From a virus, in IMG/VR virus record IMGVR_UViG_3300027834_000279, positions 1-37,985 of that record: a DNA stretch of 37,985 nucleotides. One strand, given 5' to 3'. Every line of letters begins with the position of its first letter. Position 1 is the stretch's first letter. The translations under genes and the position numbers were made by a program. Positions 22,438 through 30,903 of the stretch are shown one piece after another. The notes below the pieces were generated by a model. That model was not told where the DNA came from, made no database searches, and worked only from the letters and a program-made list of their open reading frames with translations.

Positions 22438-22758
22438 TCACGATTGAGATATTTTCTGAACTTTAACGCCTGCTGAAGAGAAAGCAGCGGCTACATCATC
22501 AATCGAAGCAACATTGATAGCAACTTCTATTTCAAGGTCGACAGTCTTTCCTTTTAGCTCCAACATCGATACTGCATGTTCATAGGCTTCGGCTGGGTTG
22601 GAAAAGACCATATTAACTCTTACAAACTCCCCAAACTCTTTATCAGATATAAATAAGCGCGTGGCATTGTTGCTTTCATTTAGATCAATCATGATATGGT
22701 GAACTTTGTCATGTTCGATAATTCTTACCTTTTGGATTCCTATGTATGTGTCATTCAT
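22438..22758 (-). CDS. Unknown accessory protein at Z/fun-like hotspot
   Basis: 106 aa with AGAGGAAAT upstream. It reads as a mixed beta/alpha protein (VRIIEHDKVHHIMIDLNESN, FISDKEFGEFVRVNMVFSNPAEAYEHAVSMLELKG, VDLEIEVAINVASIDDVAAAFSSAGVKV) with no signal peptide or membrane segment. Unrecognised. It converges on the 196-aa gene across a terminator. The two may be partners or independent cargo. It has a ~130-bp AT-rich upstream region of its own, so it is probably expressed in the lysogen independently of the late operon. Confidence 0.7.
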   Translation of the reverse strand: MNDTYIGIQKVRIIEHDKVHHIMIDLNESNNATRLFISDKEFGEFVRVNMVFSNPAEAYEHAVSMLELKGKTVDLEIEVAINVASIDDVAAAFSSAGVKVQKISQS

Positions 22759-22890
22759 ATATTTCCTCTTTAATAAACTATCAGCTGGAATGCTGATAAT
22801 GTTTACCTTTAGTTAAGTGTAATTATTTCCTGAGTTAGTGCCTCATTCTGTCATGTTTTGTAAAGGCTGCCAATCGGAGGGGGATTGCAT

Positions 22891-23442
22891 TTAAGGCACT
22901 TTGCCATGTGCTCGCGCCGCCTCAAACGCCCCGACAATATCAAAGGCGTGCAACTCTTCGGCACCTTCGGCGGCGTTGATTAAATCGCTGACTTGCCGTT
23001 CCGCTTTGAAGCACCCCTGCACATGCTGAGCCACCGCTTGGGCGATGGGGCGAAGCTCAGCCTCGGTAACCGTGACCCAGCCACCTGCGGCTTTCCATTC
23101 AATCTCATCCACGAACGGCTGTGTGAGCGTTTGAAATGCACTCGTAAGCTGCGCCTGGCTTTCGCGATCAGTGAGGATACGTGATCCATCGGGTAGCTCA
23201 ACGCCGCCGGTTTCGATCTCAAAGCGGTGGGCCGCGAGGGCGCTTTTCAGCTGGTCACGTAGGTAGTCGAGCGACGGTGGTTCTAAGCTATCGCCGTTGG
23301 CGATGTAGTCGTGGTTGATCAACCCTTCCAGACTTTCCGGTACCGGCAGCCAGCGAATGGAAGGGTGAAAGCGGCCTTGTGGCTCAAAGTCGATAAACTC
23401 AGCGCAACGGTTGTCATCGGTAATACGCACATAGCGGGTCAT
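22891..23442 (-). CDS. Tail fibre assembly-like protein (DUF4376)
   Basis: 183 aa. The central block LRDQLKSALAAHRFEIETGGVELPDGSRILTDRESQAQLTSAFQTL...VDEIEWKAAGGWVTVTEAEL matches the DUF4376 region of phage tail-fibre accessory proteins, seen behind fibre genes in the place of P2 G. It probably helps fibre folding or attachment. It overlaps the preceding small gene by 4 bp. Confidence 0.82.
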   Translation of the reverse strand: MTRYVRITDDNRCAEFIDFEPQGRFHPSIRWLPVPESLEGLINHDYIANGDSLEPPSLDYLRDQLKSALAAHRFEIETGGVELPDGSRILTDRESQAQLTSAFQTLTQPFVDEIEWKAAGGWVTVTEAELRPIAQAVAQHVQGCFKAERQVSDLINAAEGAEELHAFDIVGAFEAARAHGKVP

Positions 23443-23633
23443 GGTTCAGGCTCCCATAAGGTGGTGCCGTGGGCATCGCGCACGGCGGTGATTTGGATGG
23501 CATCAATCGGGTGGCCGGTGAGAATATGCACGGCGGTTGCCGCTTCGGCCTGGGCGTCGAAGATGCCCTCGGCGTTGACGGTGGCCACGCCGGGCGCGAC
23601 CGGCGTGGCGTAGCTCACGGTGTACTGGCTCAC
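23439..23633 (-). CDS. Small tail-fibre-linked hypothetical protein
   Basis: 64 aa (MSQYTVSYATPVAPGVATVN...GHPIDAIQITAVRDAHGTTLW), no recognised domain. It is locked between the fibre gene and the DUF4376 gene by four-base overlaps on both sides, so it is translated with them. It may be a fibre accessory or chaperone. Confidence 0.72.
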   Translation of the reverse strand: MSQYTVSYATPVAPGVATVNAEGIFDAQAEAATAVHILTGHPIDAIQITAVRDAHGTTLWEPEP

Positions 23634-26191
23634 GAGGCGTTATCCGGGAACGAGCGGCCCGGCCCCCAGATAATGCGGATAGCGCCCTGGGCGCCCCGTT
23701 CGTTGTACATGCCTGCGCCACCGCCGCCATAAAGGCCCCCGCGAGCATAGCTGCCGTTTCCACTACTGCCGCTTGCGCCTTCTTCACCGTTACTGCCACC
23801 ACCGCCGCCGACGCCCGCTCGATAGCTGGTAGGGGTGCTGTCGCCTGGACTGGTGCCAGCCTGACCATTGTCGGCTTGGCCGTAGATACCTACACCACCC
23901 CCCGCGCCGCCGTAGCCATAGCCGCCACCACCGCCGCCACCAGCACCTGGTGTGCCGTTTGAGTAGTTGTGTCCGCCGTTCCCTCCTGGCCCGGTATAAC
24001 CGCCAGCTCCTGCGCCGCCGCCATGGCTTAAAGTGGTGTAGGGGTTTTCACCGCCATTACCGCCGCCGTCAGCACCCACGGGCTTGCCGCCTTGGGAGGG
24101 CGCGCCTCTAGTACCTCCGGTAGCACTAAATAGGCTACCAAATGAGGAGGAACCTCCTGCCTCTGTTGAGCCATCGCCAACCGTTATCTGAATAACGTCA
24201 CCGGGTGTTACCGGAATGTCATTTTTCCAGGCCAAGCCACCACCGCCACCTTGATTGCCGCCACCCGCGCCGATACCAACAGCGCATACCGAGTTAACGC
24301 CAGCAGGCACCACCCAGTCCGTGGTGCCCACGTTGGTGAATATGGCTTCCCCCGTCGGGATGCCGGTGACAAAGGTAGACCACGCTGACCAGGGACTGTA
24401 GCCAGTGGTCGCCCCCTTATAGCGAACGCGAGCCTCGTAGTCGGTCAGCGCGATCAGCGATATGCCAGGTACGACCCAACTGGTCAGGTTAGCGCCGTCG
24501 TCAGTGCGGCTCGCGACCGTCTCCCCGCTGCTGGCATCACGCACTTCCCAGTCTGAAGCGACATGGGCTTCGCCGCCGCCGGGGAAGCTGAAGCTAGAGG
24601 CGGTCACGGTCAGGCCATTGTTAAAAGCCACGTCCGTGGTGCCATCGGTCGGAGCGGTAATGCTCGGTTGGTCGGCACTGTTGGTGGTGGTAAATCCGCG
24701 CACCACTGACCAGTCTGACCAGCCCAGTGCCGTACCTTGGTGACGCACACGCAGGTAGTGGCGTGTTTCACGGGCCAGGGCGGTGGTGATCTGGTGGCTG
24801 AGAAGGTCGGTCACCGTGCCGCTGTCGTAAACCATCACCCCAAAGGCGCTGTCAGTGGCGATCTGGTACTGGCTGGCCGCGTGGGTGTCGGTCGTGCCGA
24901 CCGCTTCAAAGTCGGCGGTGACGATGGCGGGCAGCAGGCTGGTTCGGGTGGCGTCGGCGGAAGGCGAGGAGATCACCGGCGGCGCTACGTACTCAAAGAC
25001 CGCCCCGGTAGAAAAACCGCTCGGCTTTGACCAGGGCGACCAGGTGCCTTCAGCATCCTGATAGCGGCAGCGCCAGAAATAGACCTGGTTGGTGGTCAGG
25101 TAGCCGCTGGCCACGGTGTGCTGGGTGGTGGGTGTGGGTTCGCTGCCCTGGTAGACGATATTAGCGAAGTCAGCATCGGTGGCGACCTCGAACTGGGCGG
25201 CCTGGTGGGATATGCCGTAGAGAGAGTAGTAGGCGTCACCGGTGAGCGCTGGGGTCTCCATCACATCAGTAGCGCCTTCACCGGGCGCGACGTTGGTGGG
25301 TTGGCGTACAGGATCGGCGCGACCGGCTCGGACTTCGGGCAGGCACACCAGGTAGTGGATCTCGATCAGTTGGCCGCTGTCGCCTAGCTGGGTCTCGACC
25401 TGCAGCTCAATGGTGCCACCCACCGGTAGACGAAACTCAAGATCGGTTACGCCATCCTCAGTGGAGGCTGAGCGTTTGAGCGGGGCATTCAGCCAGCCGG
25501 TGGTCGGAGCATTGGTGCGACGTGCCTTGACGCGCACGCTGCCGTCGCCCGCCACGCGCCGCACGATCAAACGGCCGGCGTCGTCGTAGCGCAGGGTTTT
25601 GATCTCCCGGGAGAAGTAGCGGCCGTTTCCGGCCAGGGCAAAGCCTGCGCGGATATCCCAATTGGTGCGCGCCAGGTGGCCGCTGTTGGTACGGGTCTTG
25701 CCCAGGGTCGCGGTGGCCCGGAAGCGGGTGGCGGTAAGGATCGCCTCGACCTCGACCACCTCGCTTGTGCCATCGTCATCATGGATAAGGTAAGCGTCGC
25801 CCACGACCAGGTTATTGGTGGTGGTCACGTCGACGGACTCATCCCCGGCCACGGTGGCGACAATGGCCGACGGGGCGTAGTCCCGCCAGGTATAGGCGGC
25901 ATCGGCGAACAGCTCAAAGTCAGCGCCCTGGTCGGACTCAGCCAGCCAGATGGGAAATGCGCGGCCGACCGATACCGAGCCAGAGATCTCTACTGACTGT
26001 AGGCGTTGTTCATAGGCGGTGGTGCGCTTCTCCAGGGGCTCAACCCGGGCGAGCAGGTAGTCGTCACGCTCGGCGAGCTGCTTATGGGGCAGGTTGTCGA
26101 TGCCGTCGAGCCCGCCGGTGACCGGGTCGGTCTCTTCGAGCACGTAGACATCGGGAAAATCGGGGGTTTCCTTACGGGGAATATTGGCCAT
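23630..26191 (-). CDS. H: Tail fibre / adhesin with Gly-rich tip
   Basis: 853-aa receptor-binding protein in the place of P2 H. Residues ~1-300 form a shaft/attachment region starting MANIPRKETPDFPDVYVLEETDPVTGGLDG. Residues ~300-650 hold about three fibronectin-III-like repeats (QPTNVAPGEGATDV..., EVATDADFANIVYQG, RVRHQGTALGWSDWS, RVRYKGATTGYSPWS). Residues ~665-835 are a very Gly-rich tip (GGGGGGGYGYGGAGGG) ending QGAIRIIWGPGRSFPDNAS. Such tips in other adhesins pack as polyglycine-II helices and bind receptors. It should determine host range. Confidence 0.88.
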   Translation of the reverse strand: MANIPRKETPDFPDVYVLEETDPVTGGLDGIDNLPHKQLAERDDYLLARVEPLEKRTTAYEQRLQSVEISGSVSVGRAFPIWLAESDQGADFELFADAAYTWRDYAPSAIVATVAGDESVDVTTTNNLVVGDAYLIHDDDGTSEVVEVEAILTATRFRATATLGKTRTNSGHLARTNWDIRAGFALAGNGRYFSREIKTLRYDDAGRLIVRRVAGDGSVRVKARRTNAPTTGWLNAPLKRSASTEDGVTDLEFRLPVGGTIELQVETQLGDSGQLIEIHYLVCLPEVRAGRADPVRQPTNVAPGEGATDVMETPALTGDAYYSLYGISHQAAQFEVATDADFANIVYQGSEPTPTTQHTVASGYLTTNQVYFWRCRYQDAEGTWSPWSKPSGFSTGAVFEYVAPPVISSPSADATRTSLLPAIVTADFEAVGTTDTHAASQYQIATDSAFGVMVYDSGTVTDLLSHQITTALARETRHYLRVRHQGTALGWSDWSVVRGFTTTNSADQPSITAPTDGTTDVAFNNGLTVTASSFSFPGGGEAHVASDWEVRDASSGETVASRTDDGANLTSWVVPGISLIALTDYEARVRYKGATTGYSPWSAWSTFVTGIPTGEAIFTNVGTTDWVVPAGVNSVCAVGIGAGGGNQGGGGGLAWKNDIPVTPGDVIQITVGDGSTEAGGSSSFGSLFSATGGTRGAPSQGGKPVGADGGGNGGENPYTTLSHGGGAGAGGYTGPGGNGGHNYSNGTPGAGGGGGGGYGYGGAGGGVGIYGQADNGQAGTSPGDSTPTSYRAGVGGGGGSNGEEGASGSSGNGSYARGGLYGGGGAGMYNERGAQGAIRIIWGPGRSFPDNAS

Positions 26192-26217
26192 AGCGGTGCC
26201 TCTTTAATCCTGCAGGG

Positions 26218-26571
26218 TTAGAGCTGAAGTTCGAACCAGTCGCCCAGTTCCATGTCGGGGGTTTTCTCAATCGCTGAGCCGCGTGCAACCCGAGCGATGA
26301 GCACACCGTCAGCGGTGAACAGGCCGATCTCTCGAATCATCAGGCCATTGGCCTCGCTGGGGGCGAGCGTCCAGTACACGCGAATCGCCCGGGGGCTCTC
26401 GGGGTCGACCTCAATGCGCTCGATGGGCTTGCGGTAGCCGCCCTCCAGCGCGCTGTCTTCAAACATTTCGGTGGTACCGGCGGTACCAAAACCGACCTCG
26501 GCGACCACCGCGGCCGGGTCAGCAGATGCCAGCAACCGCCCCAGCGCGGTATAGAACCCTTGGGTAATCAT
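26218..26571 (-). CDS. Tail-collar fibre N-terminal-type protein
   Basis: 117 aa: MITQGFYTALGRLLASADPAAVVAEVGFGTAGTTE...RVYWTLAPSEANGLMIREIGLFTADGVLIARVARG. This matches the N-terminal fibre domain family (DUF3751-like) that in P2 is part of H. Here it is a separate polypeptide between I and the big fibre gene, probably bridging baseplate and fibre. It overlaps I by 4 bp. Confidence 0.82.
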   Translation of the reverse strand: MITQGFYTALGRLLASADPAAVVAEVGFGTAGTTEMFEDSALEGGYRKPIERIEVDPESPRAIRVYWTLAPSEANGLMIREIGLFTADGVLIARVARGSAIEKTPDMELGDWFELQL

Positions 26572-27584
26572 GCGAATGCCTCGTGTTGTGTCATGGGGTG
26601 ATAGCGGTGATGGCCACCGCGGAGCTGCCCGCTGCCGTAGGTAACAGCGCCGCGGCGTTCAGGGCCGAAGCCCTGGCGAGTGAAGCGCCCGTTGCGGGGC
26701 AGCGTGCGGGTAGTGCGCAGGGTTGGCGGTGTCACGGTGGCCATCGGCAGGCCACGGCGTGCAGAGCCATCAAAGGCCAGGCGGCCGTCCCGAGGGAGCA
26801 GGGCCTCCCAGGTCAGTGAGGTGCGCAGGTGCAGGCTGAGTGGCTGTCGCCAGTAGAGCCTGCCCGCTTGATAGCGGGTGGTCGCCACTACCACTCGCTC
26901 GCTGCGCCGGGTCTCGCCGTTGAAGCGCAGCTCGCCATCGCGGCGGTAGCGGCGCACGCTGCCCCGGGGCAGGCGACCATCGCGAACGCCTTTGGCACGG
27001 CGTAACTGCAGCCCCACCGCGAGCGGCAAGAACAGCTGGGCAGGGCGATCCACGGCGCTGGAGAGATTGGCGCGGAAAGTGAGCGCGTAGAGGTGCGAGC
27101 GAGCGTTTTTGTAGTACTCGATGATGTGCCGGATACGAGCGATGCGTTGGCGGTCGAGCCCTTCCTGATTGCCCAGGTCAACCGCGACCCGAAACAGCGC
27201 CCAGCGAGCCGCCCCCGCAAAGGCGTGGTGGCCATCTCGGGCAATCTCGCCATCATGATGAAGGGCGGGCAGCCCTTCGATGATCTCGGCATCGCGAAAG
27301 CCGAGCAGCTGCATCCCCCGGCGCACGGCGTAAGGTGTGCCCTTGTAGCGGTGCAGATCGATACTGGTTGCGACCAGGGTGCGGCGCTCCTGGTCGCTAC
27401 GTGCAAAGCGCCACTCCTCTTCAATGGAGAGCGCCCAGGCTAGGTAGGGCAGCAGGTCGGCGGGGATCGTTGCCGGGTCCCACAGCTGCCGAAGCGGGCT
27501 AGGCAGTTCGCTGATGATGCCCGTGGTATCGGCAATGCGCCGCTCAAGGAGCGTAGTGTTGGGGGGTAGCAACGAGGCACTCAC
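26568..27584 (-). CDS. I: Baseplate protein gpI with long C-terminal extension
   Basis: 338 aa. The first ~200 residues are P2 gpI-like (LLPPNTTLLERRIADTTGIISELPSPLRQLWDP, LLPYLAWALSIEEEW, KGTPYAVRRGMQLLGF). P2 gpI is much shorter, about 176 aa. Here ~140 extra residues are Arg-rich with a repeated motif (RRDGELRFNGETRR, PRDGRLAFDGSARR, PRNGRFTRQGFG). The extension may carry an extra docking surface for the split fibre. Four-base overlaps on both sides. Confidence 0.88.
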   Translation of the reverse strand: MSASLLPPNTTLLERRIADTTGIISELPSPLRQLWDPATIPADLLPYLAWALSIEEEWRFARSDQERRTLVATSIDLHRYKGTPYAVRRGMQLLGFRDAEIIEGLPALHHDGEIARDGHHAFAGAARWALFRVAVDLGNQEGLDRQRIARIRHIIEYYKNARSHLYALTFRANLSSAVDRPAQLFLPLAVGLQLRRAKGVRDGRLPRGSVRRYRRDGELRFNGETRRSERVVVATTRYQAGRLYWRQPLSLHLRTSLTWEALLPRDGRLAFDGSARRGLPMATVTPPTLRTTRTLPRNGRFTRQGFGPERRGAVTYGSGQLRGGHHRYHPMTQHEAFA

Positions 27585-28444
27585 GGCGTAACCTCCGTGG
27601 TCAGCTCCAGGCCCGCCAGAAAGGCGGCACCATGGTCGGGCATATCGAGATCCTGGCTAGGCATGGCCAGGGCGATACGGCGCACGCCCGGGCGATGCAG
27701 GGCGGCGGCAAAGCCGGAGAGCGCCACAAAGGCGCCCAGGGCATGACGGCTATCGGCGTAGGCCCGCACAGCGGTTTCTGCTGCGGCGCGTACGGTCTCG
27801 GCGGAGGGGCCGGGTTCGACGATCAGCGTGGCCTGCAGCGTATAGGGCGTTACCTGAGCGGCGACCACATCAACGCTGTCGGTCAGGGGGCGAACCCGCT
27901 CATCGCTGACGGCAGCGCGCACCGCCTCCAGCACGGCCTGACTTGGGGTGCCGTCGCCGCTTTTGGCCAGAATCACCAGCTGCACGTGGCCAGGGGTAGG
28001 GCTGGTGACGGCGACATCGCGCACATCGGCATGGGCGCTGCGGGCATGAAAAGCGTAAGCGCCTACCGAGCCGGTGGTGGGGTAACTCTCCAGGGCCATG
28101 ACGCTGCGCTGTCGCAGGGCGTCGTCGTTTTCGTTCTCAAGGCGGGTAACGCCAAACAGGGCCGCCAGGTGATCCAGGTCGCTGCCGCGGGCCGTGGCCA
28201 CCATGACTGCTTTGGCCGCTTCGTTGATGCGCTGACGCAACACCAGCTCCCGATAGGCGTTCTCTTCCAGCAGCTTGACCAGCGGCTCGGACTCCAGGGC
28301 GAGCAGCTCGGAAATGGCGTCCTGCTCCTCTTCGGGGTAGAGGGTGATAAGTCGCGCTTTGCGCTCAGCCAGGATCGTTTCATAGTCGAGTGGCTCGATG
28401 ATGTTGGGCGCGGGTAGCCGGGAGAGATCGATGGGGCTGTTCAA
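27581..28444 (-). CDS. J: Baseplate protein gpJ
   Basis: 287-aa gpJ homologue of the baseplate wedge family. Signature segments: IDLSRLPAPNIIEPLDYETILAERKARLITLYPEEEQ, LVLRQRINEAAKAVMVATARGSDLDHLAALFGV, YAFHARSAHADVRDVAVTSPTPGHVQLVIL. Length and location between W and I are as in P2. Confidence 0.94.
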   Translation of the reverse strand: MNSPIDLSRLPAPNIIEPLDYETILAERKARLITLYPEEEQDAISELLALESEPLVKLLEENAYRELVLRQRINEAAKAVMVATARGSDLDHLAALFGVTRLENENDDALRQRSVMALESYPTTGSVGAYAFHARSAHADVRDVAVTSPTPGHVQLVILAKSGDGTPSQAVLEAVRAAVSDERVRPLTDSVDVVAAQVTPYTLQATLIVEPGPSAETVRAAAETAVRAYADSRHALGAFVALSGFAAALHRPGVRRIALAMPSQDLDMPDHGAAFLAGLELTTEVTP

Positions 28445-28791
28445 AGGTTCCCCCTTAGCGGCACGGCCAGGCTAACGTTTTCACCGGTATCCACGCGGCG
28501 GGCAGTGATAATGAGATCAAAGCGGCCAGGGCGCTGGGTGGAGACCTGGCGGGTGACTTGCTGTACGCGAATGCGCGGTTCCCACTTCATTAAGGCCACC
28601 ACCGTGGCGGCGTAGGCGCGCAGGGCGGTGGGGCCGTTTAGGGGTTGGTCGATCAGTTCTGGCAGCAGCGAGCCGTACTCCCGGCGCATCACGCGGGAGC
28701 CAATGGGCGTGGTGAGAATATCCGCCACGGATTGCTGGATATGGGCCAGCGCATCTAATCGGCGGCCGTCTTTTGCATTCATACCTGCCAT
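28441..28791 (-). CDS. W: Baseplate wedge protein gpW
   Basis: 116-aa gpW/T4 gp25-like protein. The conserved ILTTPIGSRVMRREYGSLLPELIDQPLN block is the family hallmark. It joins the sheath to the baseplate. Overlaps J by four bases and V by one base. Confidence 0.94.
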   Translation of the reverse strand: MAGMNAKDGRRLDALAHIQQSVADILTTPIGSRVMRREYGSLLPELIDQPLNGPTALRAYAATVVALMKWEPRIRVQQVTRQVSTQRPGRFDLIITARRVDTGENVSLAVPLRGNL

Positions 28792-29354
28792 TACACTGGC
28801 CCCTGGGTGTTGGCGGGGCCGGGCTGGATGCCGCTATGGGCGTGGTCGTGCCCTACGTTTTTGCCGTTATGGGTAAGCCCGCCACCTTGCTGCTGGTAGC
28901 TGCCTTGCCGGTTTAATTCGCCGATGTGTTTGATGTTGCCCTGCCAGGTGGTGCCACCGGGGGCGGTGATCTCGATGGCTCCGGGCAGGCGAATGCGCAG
29001 CACGCTGTTGGCGTGGTCGTACTCGAACAGCCCTTGATCGGGGAACAGCCTGCGCCACAGCGCGGCGGAATCTGTAGGCGCTGGATGCGCGTTGGAGAAA
29101 AGACCAGTAAGCACCACGCCAGCGGCGGGGTCGCCGCCAGGAGAAAAAATAATTACTTGCTCGCCCTTAGTGGGCGGGTCCCAGTCCCGCGTGGTGCCTG
29201 CGCGGCCTTCGATCCACGGCAGCCAATCGGTGAGCAGTTCGCCGGTTTTAACGCGCACCCGGGCAGCGCGGTGATCCACCTCGTCGATGGTGCCGAGGCG
29301 GATCAGGTTGTGCAGTAGGCGGAGCAGTTCCGCGATGTTCACGACGTTGTTCAT
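28791..29354 (-). CDS. V: Baseplate spike protein gpV
   Basis: 187-aa P2 gpV homologue, the tail-tip spike that pierces the outer membrane. The N-terminal OB-fold (NIAELLRLLHNLIRLGTIDEVDHRAARVRVKTGELLTDWLPW) is followed by a C-terminal part with HNGKNVGHDHAHSG that resembles the metal-binding spike tip (H-x-H). The start matches P2 V and follows an AGGAT site. An activator dyad lies 46-69 bp upstream. Confidence 0.94.
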   Translation of the reverse strand: MNNVVNIAELLRLLHNLIRLGTIDEVDHRAARVRVKTGELLTDWLPWIEGRAGTTRDWDPPTKGEQVIIFSPGGDPAAGVVLTGLFSNAHPAPTDSAALWRRLFPDQGLFEYDHANSVLRIRLPGAIEITAPGGTTWQGNIKHIGELNRQGSYQQQGGGLTHNGKNVGHDHAHSGIQPGPANTQGPV

Positions 29355-29399
29355 AGCCGCTATCCTGCGGCGAGGTTTGGCGAAGGCGAAGCAGCGGCG

Positions 29400-29423
29400 G
29401 GTGTAAGTGGGGTGATTTACACC
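29400..29423 (-). promoter_or_regulatory. Late-promoter activator dyad (P_V equivalent)
   Basis: 24-bp dyad GGTGT-N14-ACACC (inner AAGTG...ATTT) between S and V, centred 57 bp before the V start. Same design as the other two late sites; position equals the P2 V late promoter. A weak -10-like CAGGAT lies 33 bp downstream. Confidence 0.78.
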
Positions 29424-29430
29424 GAGCCGC

Positions 29431-29889
29431 TTATACCGAGCTTAGATGATGAAGCACTGAATCCATGATGTGCTCTTGATCCAGCGCGGTGAAACCCAGC
29501 AGCTCCCGTTGGGCGTACTCCACGCGGGGGCCGTCGCGGCTGACGCGATCTTTCAGGCCGCGTTGGTGAGTGATGGCGATGCGGGCGACGTTGCCGAAGA
29601 AACCCACCACGGCGGTGTCGCCCTGGGCGGTGGCCTTGAGCCACTTGGCGCTGGAGAGCTTACTGAACATGACTTGGCGTTTGATGCTGCCTTGCTGGGC
29701 GCGCAGGCGTTGTTCCTTCCGCGGGGCGTAGGGCGTGCCGTCCGGATTGGTTTGGGCGCGGATTCGCTCCCGCTGCCTGCGGCGAAGATCACGCGCTACG
29801 TTGCGGGCCAGCGCCCGGCGCTGCTTAACATCCAGCTTGGCCAGGAGCGGACCGACCCACTCCTCTAACGCTTCCATATTATCCGCCAT
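29431..29889 (-). CDS. S: Tail completion protein gpS
   Basis: 152-aa gpS/virion morphogenesis protein (ALARNVARDLRRRQRERIRAQTNPDGTPYAPRKEQRLRAQQGSIK, then ITHQRGLKDRVSRDGPRVEYAQRELLGF). The start at 29889 has GGGAAGG five bases upstream and overlaps the end of R; the longer frame to 29943 is not supported. It completes the tail-head joint region. Confidence 0.92.
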   Translation of the reverse strand: MADNMEALEEWVGPLLAKLDVKQRRALARNVARDLRRRQRERIRAQTNPDGTPYAPRKEQRLRAQQGSIKRQVMFSKLSSAKWLKATAQGDTAVVGFFGNVARIAITHQRGLKDRVSRDGPRVEYAQRELLGFTALDQEHIMDSVLHHLSSV

Positions 29890-30373
29890 GCGGGCCTTCC
29901 CATTCGGCGGCCAGTGTGTAGACGGCGTCTGCCTCGCTATCACGAATCAACAGCTGCCAGCGAGGGGCCGGGCAGCCGGTAACATCGAAGCGGGGCAGGG
30001 CGTGATCGACCTTGATCTCACCATTGTCGCAATCCATCTTGGCCAGCACACGCTCGGTCAGCTTCACCCGCAGGGCGACATCCACGGATTTGTGGCTGAG
30101 AATCTCGGCTTCAAAACTGATGGCTTCCGTTGGATCAACATCCGGCTGGTATTCGGCCAGCCATTTCAGCAGCGGCACGATGATGGTGTCGAGATCCGCA
30201 CTGAAGTCGGTGAGTACCAGTTGGGCGGTGAACCGGTACTCGTGGGTGAGGTTGGGGCCCCGACGAAATTCGATGCTGCCCTCTTCCACGAAGGTGAGCA
30301 GCCGCTCGGGATCGTTGGCGAGCGCCGGTACTGCGTTAATCAGGTGAGCGCGAAGCAGGTGGAGCTTTTTCAT
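29879..30373 (-). CDS. R: Tail completion protein gpR
   Basis: 164-aa gpR homologue: MKKLHLLRAHLINAVPALANDPERLLTFVEEGSIEFRRG...HEYRFTAQLVLTDFSADLDTIIVPLLKWLAEYQPD. Start at 30373, inside the 3' end of the Rz1-like gene; the longer frame adds ten unlikely residues. Sits between the lysis cassette and S as in P2. Confidence 0.92.
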   Translation of the reverse strand: MKKLHLLRAHLINAVPALANDPERLLTFVEEGSIEFRRGPNLTHEYRFTAQLVLTDFSADLDTIIVPLLKWLAEYQPDVDPTEAISFEAEILSHKSVDVALRVKLTERVLAKMDCDNGEIKVDHALPRFDVTGCPAPRWQLLIRDSEADAVYTLAAEWEGPHGG

Positions 30374-30626
30374 CAGCATTCTCGTGACAAGCGATGACGG
30401 CATCGACCTCGGCGGCGCACTGTGCCCAGGCGGCTTCGGTGCGTTCCAGCTGCAGGTCTAGCTCGCCATTGGTGAGCGGGTTACTGGCGGGGAGCGTGCA
30501 GGGGCTCGGCGTCGCGCACTGATTGGTGATAAGCATCGGCGCCGGTGATGGCGGGGCGTTGGCGCATCCGGCTAATAGCATCAGGCAGGCGAGCGGTAGC
30601 CCAAGCGCGAAGCGTTTCATTTTCAC
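30336..30626 (-). CDS. Rz1-like outer-membrane spanin lipoprotein
   Basis: 96 aa. The GTG at 30626 has GGAG seven bases upstream; ATG 30620 is the alternative. KRFALGLPLACLMLLAGC is a lipoprotein signal with the lipobox LLAGC. A Pro-rich part (ANAPPSPAPML) follows. The 5' half lies in another frame within the Rz-like gene, as usual for LysB/LysC or Rz/Rz1 pairs. The lipoprotein joins the inner-membrane spanin to fuse the two membranes in the last lysis step. Confidence 0.88.
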   Translation of the reverse strand: MKMKRFALGLPLACLMLLAGCANAPPSPAPMLITNQCATPSPCTLPASNPLTNGELDLQLERTEAAWAQCAAEVDAVIACHENADEKAPPASRSPD

Positions 30627-30903
30627 GGTGTAGCTCCTCGATGGTGGTAAGGCGGTTGGAAGCGGTGCGGGCCAGCGCCGCTTGCTGCTGTGCCAGGGCG
30701 CGGCGCTGATTGGCCTGGCGTCGGGCGTTGTCCCATAGCGCATTGATGACCACCCTATTTTGCGCTTCGCGCTGTAGGGATTCGGCCAGCTGCTGTTCGG
30801 CGAGATCGGCGCGGGCCTCGGCGGCATTGGTGCGCTGCCAGAGCGCCCAGGTGACCAGCAGCACCAGGCCCAGAATGGCGAGGGCGGCGAGTAGGCGCGT
30901 CAT
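30481..30903 (-). CDS. Rz-like inner-membrane spanin (LysB type)
   Basis: 140 aa. One N-terminal membrane segment (LLAALAILGLVLLVTWALW) is followed by a long periplasmic coiled-coil (NAAEARADLAEQQLAESLQREAQNR...RRALAQQQAALARTASNRLTTIEELHRENETLR). The start overlaps the endolysin stop as ATGA. Partner of the embedded lipoprotein gene. Confidence 0.9.
   Translation of the reverse strand: MTRLLAALAILGLVLLVTWALWQRTNAAEARADLAEQQLAESLQREAQNRVVINALWDNARRQANQRRALAQQQAALARTASNRLTTIEELHRENETLRAWATARLPDAISRMRQRPAITGADAYHQSVRDAEPLHAPRQ

Noticed and set aside
27632-28417. Plus-strand frame of 261 aa opposite baseplate gene J
   Set aside because: Mirror of an unmistakable gpJ; the composition is that of a reverse-complement GC-rich frame.
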